From an uncultured Myxococcaceae bacterium (GTDB lineage Bacteria; Myxococcota_A; Polyangia; Polyangiales; Ga0077539): a stretch of 37,808 nt of DNA. Positions 31,959-37,808 of this stretch are shown in pieces. The position numbers and the translations under genes were made by a program. The number at the start of each line of letters is the position of its first letter. Position 1 is the stretch's first letter. Location of the stretch: contig CAMFHP010000085.1 of NCBI GenBank assembly GCA_945952225.1, positions 1 through 37,808 of the forward strand, read 5' to 3'. A model generated the notes under the pieces. The model had not been told where the DNA came from. It saw nothing but the letters and a program-made list of their open reading frames with translations, and ran no database searches.

Positions 31959-32777
31959 ATGTCACTTCGCAACAAGACCCTGTTCATCACCGGCGCGAGC
32001 CGCGGCATCGGCAAGGCCATCGCGCTCCGCGCCGCGCGCGACGGCGCCAACGTCGTGATCGCCGCGAAGACCTCGGACCCGAACCCGAAGCTCCCTGGCA
32101 CCATCTACTCGGCCGCCGAGGAGATCGAGGCCGCAGGCGGGCGCGCGCTCCCGTGCGTGGTCGACGTGCGCAGCGAGGAGCAGATCGCCGCCGCGATGGC
32201 GAAGGCCGCGGAGACCTTCGGCGGCGTCGACGTCGTGGTGAACAACGCGAGCGCGATCTTTCTCGGCGACACGGCCACCACGCCGATGAAGCGCTTCGAC
32301 CTCATGCACCAGATCAACACGCGCGGCACCTACGCGACCACGCAGGCCGCGCTCCCGTACCTCGAACGCGCGTCGAACCCGCACGTGCTCAACATCTCTC
32401 CGCCGCTCAACATGGAGGCCCGCTGGTTCGCACCGCACGTGGCCTACACCATCGCGAAGTACGGCATGAGCCTCTGCGTGCTGGGCATGGCCGAGGAGTT
32501 CCGCGAGCGCGGCATCGCGGTGAACGCGCTCTGGCCCCGCACGGTCATCGCGACGGCGGCGGTGCAGAACCTCCTCGGCGGCGACGAGACCGTGCGTCAC
32601 TCGCGCACGCCCGACATCATGGCCGACGCGGCGTACGCGATTCTCACGAAGCCCTCGCGGTCGTTCACGGGCCACTTCGCCATCGACGAAGACGTGCTCC
32701 GTGAAGCGGGCGTCGAAGACTTCGCGAAGTACCAGGTCGACCCCAGCGCCGACCTCTGGCCCGACTACTTTCTCTGA
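31959..32777 (+). CDS. HSDL2-like short-chain dehydrogenase
   Basis: The 272-residue cytoplasmic SDR has TGASRGIG (11-18) for NAD(P) binding, the NNAS motif and catalytic Tyr163 and Lys167 in AYTIAKYGM, with the catalytic Ser in LNISPPL. It resembles human HSDL2 closely, as I recall that sequence (AAKT, GTIYTAAEEIEA, ALPCIVDVR, DLMMNVNTRGTY, LNISPPLN, CAYTIAKYGMSMYVLGMAEEF), but lacks the C-terminal SCP2 domain of the animal enzyme. The substrate is unknown; fatty acyl or steroid substrates are suggested for the family. It is monocistronic, divergent from the DUF2135 gene and followed by a strong terminator. The ATG at 31959 follows GGAGCAGCGACGAGC, a possible Shine-Dalgarno at a longish spacing. 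Confidence 0.93.
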   Translation: MSLRNKTLFITGASRGIGKAIALRAARDGANVVIAAKTSDPNPKLPGTIYSAAEEIEAAGGRALPCVVDVRSEEQIAAAMAKAAETFGGVDVVVNNASAIFLGDTATTPMKRFDLMHQINTRGTYATTQAALPYLERASNPHVLNISPPLNMEARWFAPHVAYTIAKYGMSLCVLGMAEEFRERGIAVNALWPRTVIATAAVQNLLGGDETVRHSRTPDIMADAAYAILTKPSRSFTGHFAIDEDVLREAGVEDFAKYQVDPSADLWPDYFL

Positions 32778-32794
32778 GCCCTTCGAAACGCGAA

Positions 32795-32830
32795 TCCCCC
32801 GCGGCGGAAGGTGTCTTCCGCGGCGGGGGA
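32795..32830. terminator. Strong hairpin terminator between convergent genes
   Basis: A 16-base arm at 32795-32810 (TCCCCCGCGGCGGAAG) pairs with 32815-32830 (CTTCCGCGGCGGGGGA) across a GTGT loop, with one G-G mismatch. It lies between the SDR gene ending at 32777 and the minus-strand lipoprotein gene ending at 32891, so it could stop transcription from both sides. There is no T-run, as expected for many high-GC terminators. Confidence 0.75.
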
Positions 32831-32890
32831 CTGCGCGTCACGCCCGCCATCCCGCACCGCACGAGGCGGCGCAGGACGACGGACCGACGG

Positions 32891-33844
32891 TCACTGGATG
32901 CGCGCCGAGACGGCCGAGAACTCCGTCGCGAGGTTGTAGCCCGGCTCGGTGCCGGCCATCGCGTCGGGCTGACGGGTCCACATCGCCTGCGGCGTGGTCT
33001 CGCAGTTCGAGCCCGCGAGGAGGTTGCAGAGCGTGGTGTTGAGCGACTCGACGCGCACCTGACGGGCCGCGGCGACGGTGATCACGGCGCTGAGCGTGCC
33101 GTAGGGGGTCGTGCCGTCGGCGGTCACCCAGTTGCTCGAACACTCGTTGAAGCGGCCGCCCGACACGGCGCCGAGGCCGATGCACTTGCCGTCGGTCGGG
33201 AGGAGCACGTTGCTCATGCGGGCGTTCTCGAGCGGGAGCTCCGTGAGGAGCGAGCCGTCGGTGCCGTAGATCGGGAGGCGCACGGTGCCCATGAGGGTGC
33301 CCGAGGTCACGCGGCCCGCGGTGGTGGTGAGGGTCGTGGTGACCGGATCCCAGCGGTTGGCGGCGCCGCCCGCGGCGGGCGCGTTGCCCGCGAAGTAGCG
33401 GAACGTGCCGTCGAGGAGCCCCTGGCCCACGGTGCCGCGCGTGAGCATCGCGGTGTTGAGCGCGCCCGTGCGGAGCATGTTGCCCGTGAGGTCGAAGCTG
33501 ATGCCCCAGAGGAAGCCGCCCGAGTGCACGGCGCCGTTCACCACGTTGCCGAGGATCGGCGACGCGAGCGCGGCGGGCGCGGTGATCTTGATGTGGGTCA
33601 CGCGGAAGGTCGGCGCCATCGCGTTCGCCTGGGCCACGGCGGCGCTCGGGCACACGGCGGCCGAGGACTCCTGCGTGAAGCACGCGGAGCCGCCGGTGTC
33701 GGTCGGCGTGGAGGAGTCGGTCGCGGCGTCGGTGGCGGCGTCGGTGGGGGTCGACGAGTCGGTGGGCGCCGGCGTCGCGGGGTCCGAGCTACAGGCGGCG
33801 AAGGTCAGCGACGAGACGAGCAGGGCGGCGAGGCGGATGTTCAT
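32891..33844 (-). CDS. Hypothetical lipoprotein with acidic DST linker, 317 aa
   Basis: A lipoprotein signal (MNIRLAALLVSSLTFAAC, Cys18) is followed by a Thr/Asp/Ser/Pro/Ala linker (about 25-52) and a beta-rich body of about 260 residues. The body contains Cys residues (SACFTQESSAAVC, DGKCIGLG, NECSSN, LCNLLAGSNC) and repeated threonine-rich strands (DPVTTTLTTTAGRVTSGTL). I do not recognise the fold. Its start is well supported: a GGAG Shine-Dalgarno lies a few bases before ATG 33844, and an upstream in-frame ATG would add 58 residues without a signal. Codon use is like its neighbours. A GTGACG/CGTCAC inverted repeat at 33927-33945 is a possible operator. Confidence 0.78.
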   Translation of the reverse strand: MNIRLAALLVSSLTFAACSSDPATPAPTDSSTPTDAATDAATDSSTPTDTGGSACFTQESSAAVCPSAAVAQANAMAPTFRVTHIKITAPAALASPILGNVVNGAVHSGGFLWGISFDLTGNMLRTGALNTAMLTRGTVGQGLLDGTFRYFAGNAPAAGGAANRWDPVTTTLTTTAGRVTSGTLMGTVRLPIYGTDGSLLTELPLENARMSNVLLPTDGKCIGLGAVSGGRFNECSSNWVTADGTTPYGTLSAVITVAAARQVRVESLNTTLCNLLAGSNCETTPQAMWTRQPDAMAGTEPGYNLATEFSAVSARIQ

Positions 33845-33926
33845 GAGATCTCCGTAAGCGTCGGGTTCGGGGTTCGAGTCGCGCGATGCAATGGGGTGTT
33901 CGGAGCGTGCGCCGTCGCCGCGATTC

Positions 33927-33945
33927 GTGACGCGTCCCACGTCAC
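33927..33945. promoter_or_regulatory. Inverted repeat GTGACG-N7-CGTCAC, candidate operator
   Basis: Perfect six-base arms at 33927-33932 and 33940-33945 lie in the 246-bp gap upstream of the 33844 lipoprotein gene. The rest of the gap also has a 9-base inverted pair (33883-33891 with 34004-34012). No obvious -10 or -35 is visible. The regulator is unknown and this is only a candidate. Confidence 0.3.
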
Positions 33946-34090
33946 GGTGCGGCATCGGGCATGAGGTCCGCGACACGCGCGGCGGACCGTACGCGAAGGG
34001 CTTTTGCATCGCAAGCATCCCGGCGAAGACGCCACGGCGCGAGGCGATGACAGCGGGCGCGAGCGACGCGGTGGAGCGCCGCGGAGAGGA

Positions 34091-35002
34091 TCAGCCGTGT
34101 TCCGCGTGAACGAGGCGCGCGAAGGCGCGGACGCGGGCGTCGATGCGGTCGCGGGCGGCGCCGAGCACACCTTCGGTGCCGTAGTGCTCCACGCAGAGCG
34201 AGGCGACCGCGGAGCCGTGCACGACGGCGCGGCGGAAGGCGCCGGGCGAGAGCGTTCCCTCGGCGTCGAGGTAGCCGAGCATGGCGCCGGCGAAGGTGTC
34301 ACCCGCGCCCGTCGGGTCGATCACCTGCTCCACGGGGTACGCCGGGGCGTGGAAGATCTCGTCACCGTCGAAGAGCCACGCGCCGTACTCGCCCTGCTTC
34401 ACCACCACGCGCTGCGGGCCGAGCTTCTGGAGGTCGCGGCCCACGCGGGCGATGGTGCGATGCCCCGTGAGGTCGCGCGCTTCCTCTTCGTTGATGATCA
34501 GAAGGTTCACGCGGCGGAGCACGGCGCGGAGCTCGTTGGGCGTGCCGTGGATCCAGAAGTTCATCGTGTCGGCGGCGACGAGCGCGGGCGACGCGGCCTG
34601 GTCGAGCACCTCACCCTGGAGCGTCGGGTGGATGTTGCCGAGGAGCACGATGCGCGAGTCGCGGTAGCTCTGGGGCAGCGTGGGCTTGAAGTGCTCGAAC
34701 ACGTTGAGCCGCGTGTCGAGCGACTCGCGCGACGAGAGGTCCGCCGCGTAGCGCCCGTGCCAGCGGAAGGTCTCGCCGTCGACCACCTGCACGCCCGCGA
34801 GATCGACGCCGCGAGCGCGGAGCGCGTCGAGCGTGGCCGTCGGAAAATCACGGCCCACGACGCCCACCATGCGCACGTCCGTGTAGAGGCCCGCCGACAG
34901 CGACGCGAAGGTCGCCGATCCGCCCACGAGCTCACGCTTCTCGCCGGTGCCCGCGAATTCCACGGTGTCAACGGCCATCGACCCGACGATCAGAACGCTC
35001 AC
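34091..35002 (-). CDS. PfkB-family carbohydrate (ribokinase-like) kinase
   Basis: The 303-residue enzyme should phosphorylate a sugar or nucleoside hydroxyl using ATP. The N-terminal Gly-rich motif is LVGGSATFASLSAG (about 26-39). The C-terminal PfkB signature DPTGAGDTFAGAMLG carries the anion-hole Gly and the catalytic Asp. Other typical parts are LIINEEEARDLTG (NxxE Mg2+ motif) and VVVKQGEYGAWL. The specific substrate is not clear. It starts with GTG at 35002, preceded by a strong GGAGGA Shine-Dalgarno. It follows the small PDZ lipoprotein gene by 70 bp on the same strand and is probably cotranscribed. Confidence 0.93.
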   Translation of the reverse strand: MSVLIVGSMAVDTVEFAGTGEKRELVGGSATFASLSAGLYTDVRMVGVVGRDFPTATLDALRARGVDLAGVQVVDGETFRWHGRYAADLSSRESLDTRLNVFEHFKPTLPQSYRDSRIVLLGNIHPTLQGEVLDQAASPALVAADTMNFWIHGTPNELRAVLRRVNLLIINEEEARDLTGHRTIARVGRDLQKLGPQRVVVKQGEYGAWLFDGDEIFHAPAYPVEQVIDPTGAGDTFAGAMLGYLDAEGTLSPGAFRRAVVHGSAVASLCVEHYGTEGVLGAARDRIDARVRAFARLVHAEHG

Positions 35003-35072
35003 GACTTGTCCTCCAGCGCCGCCCTCGAACGCGAAAACGGCGGACTCCCCTACTTCGATTGCCCCGCCGCGG

Positions 35073-35477
35073 TCAATCGCCGCCGCCCCGTCGATACGGC
35101 GCGCGCTCCACCGACACGTCGCGCGTCGCGCCGCCATCGTCGCTCCGCACCGTGAGCCGCACGGTGGTTCCCACCTCGCCACGGAGCCGCTGCACGAGCA
35201 CACCACGATCGATGCCCGCCACGGGCTCGCCCTCGATGGCCGTGATCTCATCGCCCGCGCGAAGCCCCGCACGCGCCGCCGCGCCCTCGTCGGGCGCACG
35301 ATGGATGAACAGCCGCCCATCGCCCGCTCGCACGCGCAGCACCGCGCCGATGCCGCCGGGCCACGCGCCGCCGCGGTCTCCCACGAAGCCATCGAGGCTG
35401 CGACGTTGCCTCGGCGTGCACGCCAGCGCGAAGACCATCGCCGCGGCTGCGGCCCACCGACGTTGCGTCTTGCACAT
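35073..35477 (-). CDS. Small PDZ-domain lipoprotein
   Basis: From the ATG at 35477 the product is 134 residues: a lipoprotein signal (MVFALAC, Cys20), a short spacer and one PDZ domain (about 45-125: GIGAVLRVRAGDGRLFIHR ... AARAGLRAGDEITAIEGEPV ... RLRGEVGTTVRLTV). The AARAGLRAGDEI stretch is the usual carboxylate-binding-loop partner of circularly permuted bacterial PDZ domains, as in DegP and CtpA. No protease domain is present, so it is probably an adaptor or substrate-sensing lipoprotein. An ATG at 35498 would add seven residues (MLAPCNA) and also leave a usable signal. The gene is divergent from the kinase gene with only 11-32 bp between the starts. Confidence 0.78.
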   Translation of the reverse strand: MCKTQRRWAAAAAMVFALACTPRQRRSLDGFVGDRGGAWPGGIGAVLRVRAGDGRLFIHRAPDEGAAARAGLRAGDEITAIEGEPVAGIDRGVLVQRLRGEVGTTVRLTVRSDDGGATRDVSVERAPYRRGGGD

Positions 35478-35509
35478 CGCGTTGCAGGGGGCGAGCATGG
35501 CGCACCGTT

Positions 35510-37510
35510 GTGAGCCAGGGCTACTACAACAATCCCAACGCGGCGCCCGACCCCGGACCGCCCGCGACGCTGGGCGGCTATCGCCTCATCGACCTCCTCG
35601 GACGCGGCGGCATGGGCGAGGTCTGGCGCGCCGAACGCGACGGCCCGCAGGGCTACAAGCGCAGGGCCGCGGTGAAGCGCATCCTCGCGCGCTTTCAGAG
35701 CGACCCCACGCTGCGCGCGCGCTTCGTCGCCGAGGCCCGCATCACCGCGCGGCTCGAACATCCCAACATCGTGCAGGTGCTCGATTTCGGCGAGCAGCCC
35801 GAGCCCTTTCTCGCGCTCGAATACGTCGAGGGCACCACCGTCGCGCGCGTGCTCAAGGCCTGCGCCGAGACGGGCCAGCGCATCCCTCCCGCGGCGGTGC
35901 TCTACATGGTCGCCGAGGCCGCGAAGGGCCTCGACTACGCACACCGCAAGCGCGACGACAACGGACAGCCCCTCGGCATCGTGCATCGCGATGTGAGCCC
36001 GCAGAACCTCCTGCTCTCGCTCGATGGCGCGGTGAAGGTCTCGGACTTCGGCATCGCGCGCGCGGCCGACAACCAGGTGCGCACCGCGTCGGGGGTGCAG
36101 GTCGGCAAGCTCTCGTACATGGCGCCGGAGCAGGCCCAGGGCGCGCAGGTCGATCATCGCGCCGACGTGTTCTCGCTCGGCGTGGTGCTCTGGGAGACGC
36201 TGCTCGTGCGGCCGCTGCTGCCGCGCAACGACCCGCAGACCGCGCTTCAGATGTTGATGACCGGCGCGTTCGAAGCGCCCTCGCGCGTCGACCCGCGGCT
36301 CTCGCCCGTGATCGACCAGATCGTCATGTCGGCCCTCGCGGTGAACCCCGCGCAGCGCATCGCGACGGCGGGCGACCTCGCGGCGCACCTGCAGACCTTC
36401 GTGCACGCGCTCTCGCCCGGCTTCGACGGCGCGGAGCTCGTGCGCATCCTCGCGGCGCTCATGCCCTCGGTGCCGTGGCACAACCCCGGCGGCGCCCCGC
36501 GACCGGCCTCGCTGCAGTTCTCGCCCGGCGGTGCCTCCGCGCAGCCCGCCGCGCCTGCGGCCCCCGCACAGCCCGCGCAATCGCCGCTCTACGGCGCCGA
36601 CCCCAACGCGCCCCCGCCCTCCCCTGCGGCCGGTGGATTCGCCGGTGCAGCGCTCGGAGGAACGCCGCCGCGTCCGGGCACGCTCCCTCCCTCGGGTGCG
36701 CCGCTGGGTCTCGGTGCGTCGCCCCTCGCGCCCGCGGCCTCGGGCGGTCTCACGCCGCTCGGTGGAGGGCTCCCGCCGCCGCCGTCGGGAGGCGGACTGC
36801 TCGGCAACCTGCCTCCCGTGTCGCCAGTGTCCGACCGCGGCGCGCTCGATGACGGACCGAAGAAGTCGGCGCCGCTTCCCTCGCTCGAAGGTGCGCCGCG
36901 CAAGCCCGTCGACCGCAACAAGGTCACGTACATCATCACCGGGGTGATCGTGGCGGTGATGGTCGGTGGCGCAGCCATCGCGTTGTGGGCGCTCACGAGC
37001 CGCACGACCGATCCCGCGGCCCATCGCGGCGGTGAGCCGGTGATCTCCATCGCGCCCATCGAGATGACCGCGCAGGGTGGGGCGACGCCCACGCCCGGTG
37101 CGCCCGCCCCCACGTCGCAGGGCACGCAGATGACCGCGAACGCGCGCGTTCCGCCGGACTACAGCCGCCGCGCGATCGCCGCGATCGAGGCCGTCGATCC
37201 GGCGGTGCAGGCGTGCCTTCGGGGCGTGCGCAGCGAGGCGAGCACGGTCTCGTCGGCCACCGATTTCGACAACGCGAGCGGCGGCGTCATCGCGGTGAAC
37301 GTGAGCTTCAACAGCGGGTCACACCCGGAGCTCCAGACCTGCGTGCAGAACGCCCTCCAGCGCGCGCGCTTCACCCCGCTGCCCGACGTGAGCGGCATCA
37401 CGCGCGTCACCCGCGGCTGGCGCATCCAGCGCGGCGGAGGCGGTGGTGGTGGCGGCGGAGGCGGTGGTGGTGGCGCGCCGGCCTTTCCCTTCGGCAACCG
37501 TTCGCGCTGA
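35510..37510 (+). CDS. Ser/Thr protein kinase with TM helix and TonB/AgmX-like C-terminal domain
   Basis: The 666-residue protein begins with a Hanks-type kinase (about 24-300): Gly loop GRGGMGEVW (31-39), Lys56, catalytic HRDVSPQN (His159, Asp161), DFG (179-181) and APEQ. A Pro/Gly/Ala-rich disordered linker (about 335-465) leads to one transmembrane helix (474-495). After it, about residues 545-640 resemble the C-terminal AgmX/PglI/TonB-like domain (PAVQACLRG ... [35 protein letters not shown]). The protein ends with a 14-Gly run (642-655). The kinase should face the cytoplasm and the tail the periplasm, so it could pass an envelope signal inward. It starts with GTG at 35510 with no clear Shine-Dalgarno. 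The next gene is TonB-like too. Confidence 0.9.
   Translation: MSQGYYNNPNAAPDPGPPATLGGYRLIDLLGRGGMGEVWRAERDGPQGYKRRAAVKRILARFQSDPTLRARFVAEARITARLEHPNIVQVLDFGEQPEPFLALEYVEGTTVARVLKACAETGQRIPPAAVLYMVAEAAKGLDYAHRKRDDNGQPLGIVHRDVSPQNLLLSLDGAVKVSDFGIARAADNQVRTASGVQVGKLSYMAPEQAQGAQVDHRADVFSLGVVLWETLLVRPLLPRNDPQTALQMLMTGAFEAPSRVDPRLSPVIDQIVMSALAVNPAQRIATAGDLAAHLQTFVHALSPGFDGAELVRILAALMPSVPWHNPGGAPRPASLQFSPGGASAQPAAPAAPAQPAQSPLYGADPNAPPPSPAAGGFAGAALGGTPPRPGTLPPSGAPLGLGASPLAPAASGGLTPLGGGLPPPPSGGGLLGNLPPVSPVSDRGALDDGPKKSAPLPSLEGAPRKPVDRNKVTYIITGVIVAVMVGGAAIALWALTSRTTDPAAHRGGEPVISIAPIEMTAQGGATPTPGAPAPTSQGTQMTANARVPPDYSRRAIAAIEAVDPAVQACLRGVRSEASTVSSATDFDNASGGVIAVNVSFNSGSHPELQTCVQNALQRARFTPLPDVSGITRVTRGWRIQRGGGGGGGGGGGGGGAPAFPFGNRSR
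37433..37474. repeat. 21-bp perfect tandem duplication encoding 14 glycines
   Basis: Two identical 21-bp units (37433-37453 and 37454-37474) each encode seven Gly in frame at the end of the Ser/Thr kinase. Such a repeat can gain or lose units in multiples of seven residues without frameshift. Confidence 0.85.
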
Positions 37511-37550
37511 CCTCGCAGGTCGGCGCCGGGCTCCTCGCGCGGGGCTGTGA

Positions 37551-37556
37551 TACACG
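37551..37556 (+). promoter_or_regulatory. Candidate -10 element (TACACG, in GATACACG) for the 37569 gene
   Basis: TACACG lies 12 nt before the GTG at 37569, similar in placement to the TACACT elements at 11841 and 23012, though its last base is G. No Shine-Dalgarno is present. Confidence 0.25.
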
Positions 37557-37568
37557 TCGCAGCCCGCC

Positions 37569-37808
37569 GTGTCCGAGGCACCTTCCCCACGACGCACGCA
37601 GTCTCCCGCGACGCTCTGGGCCGCGTCGGTGGTCGCACACCTCGCGCTCACGCTCGCGTTGCGCGCGGTGCCCCTTCGTCACACCGCCGCGCCGCCTCCA
37701 CCCCCGCTCGCACCCGCCGAGTGGACCTTCTCCGAGCCTCCGCCCACGCCACCGCCGACCGTCGCATCGCCGCCCACGCCCGCGCCGCCTGCACGCCCCG
37801 ACACGCCC
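37569..37808 (+). CDS. TonB-like energy-transducer protein, N-terminal fragment
   Basis: Eighty codons are present before the window ends. The reading frame opens with GTG (VSEAPSPRRTQSP). It continues into a hydrophobic anchor (ATLWAASVVAHLALTLALRAV, a single-pass signal-anchor) and then a Pro-rich linker (PPPPLAPAEW, PPPTPPPTVASPPTPAPP). That order, anchor then proline-rich spacer, is typical of TonB and of the AgmX-type proteins of myxobacteria. The C-terminal domain lies beyond the edge, so the assignment rests on this N-terminus and on the TonB-like tail in the neighbouring kinase. Alternative starts cannot be judged from the sequence available. Confidence 0.6.
   Translation, partial: MSEAPSPRRTQSPATLWAASVVAHLALTLALRAVPLRHTAAPPPPPLAPAEWTFSEPPPTPPPTVASPPTPAPPARPDTP

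Noticed and set aside
34091-37024. Upstream extension of the sugar-kinase frame, about 670 residues
   Set aside because: The frame stays open in high-GC DNA but reads antisense to the Ser/Thr kinase; the GTG at 35002 with a GGAGGA site gives a normal PfkB protein.
1-37808. tRNA or rRNA genes
   Set aside because: No cloverleaf, CCA-type end or conserved rRNA stretch was recognised; a tRNAscan-SE run would settle it.

Overview
This window is very GC-rich and almost entirely coding. It has the profile of a myxobacterium (phylum Myxococcota, probably the Polyangia side). The signs are a Ser/Thr kinase with the HRDVSPQN-type catalytic loop and a TonB-like tail, an alpha-2-macroglobulin-like giant, at least eleven predicted lipoproteins (many with acidic D/A/S/T linkers and beta-propeller bodies), an IgGFc-binding-like lipoprotein and an HSDL2-like dehydrogenase. 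I assign the phylum by inference from gene content. I see no rRNA, tRNA, CRISPR array, insertion sequence or prophage.

Layout. 1-128: tandem 38-bp repeats. 252-2485: a compact two-gene polar amino-acid ABC importer whose binding protein is fused to the permease. 2499-4338: two overlapping lipoprotein genes, the second a seven-repeat RCC1 propeller. 4347-7807 (minus): a two-gene lipoprotein operon, IgGFc-binding-like then Cys-rich plus BNR/sialidase-like. 7950-11100: flavin/2Fe-2S reductase, MerR-type regulator and ferritin-like diiron protein, an apparently self-contained oxygenase system behind a perfect palindrome. 11110-13170: a Pro/Thr-rich lipoprotein, an unknown protein and greB. 13478-15889: mutS2. 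15912-18703: a DUF6986/HpcH-like aldolase overlapping a three-part protein (small N-terminal domain, EpiD/Dfp-type flavoprotein, SAM methyltransferase). 18730-20899: Cys-rich lipoprotein plus two DppBC-type permeases lacking ATPase and binding-protein genes. 21045-21951: ohr and ohrR with a doubled OhrR-type operator. 21958-25622: lipoproteins and an unknown protein. 25626-31816 (minus): DUF2135 protein, alpha-2-macroglobulin-like protein (YfaP/YfaS-type pair) and a small HExxH protein resembling EpmC. 31959-32777: HSDL2-like SDR, followed by a strong hairpin terminator. 32891-35498 (minus): lipoprotein, PfkB sugar kinase, small PDZ lipoprotein. 35510-37510: Ser/Thr kinase. 37569-end: start of a TonB-like protein.

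Most interesting candidates: (1) the flavoprotein-methyltransferase fusion at 17249-18703, whose HFCD-family catalytic motifs are intact and correctly spaced; (2) the reductase/MerR/diiron-oxygenase cluster at 7950-11100, with perfectly symmetric E-x29-ExxH diiron motifs; (3) a secretin N0/STN-like domain lying where the bait region should be in the alpha-2-macroglobulin-like protein (26280-30923); (4) an EpmC-like HExxH protein (25626-26207). Translation and transcription signals also look unusual: many genes have a TAnnnT element only 7-12 nt before the start codon and no Shine-Dalgarno, which suggests leaderless or very short-leader mRNAs. Other starts (9913, 12691, 33844, 35002) have clear GGAG-type sites.
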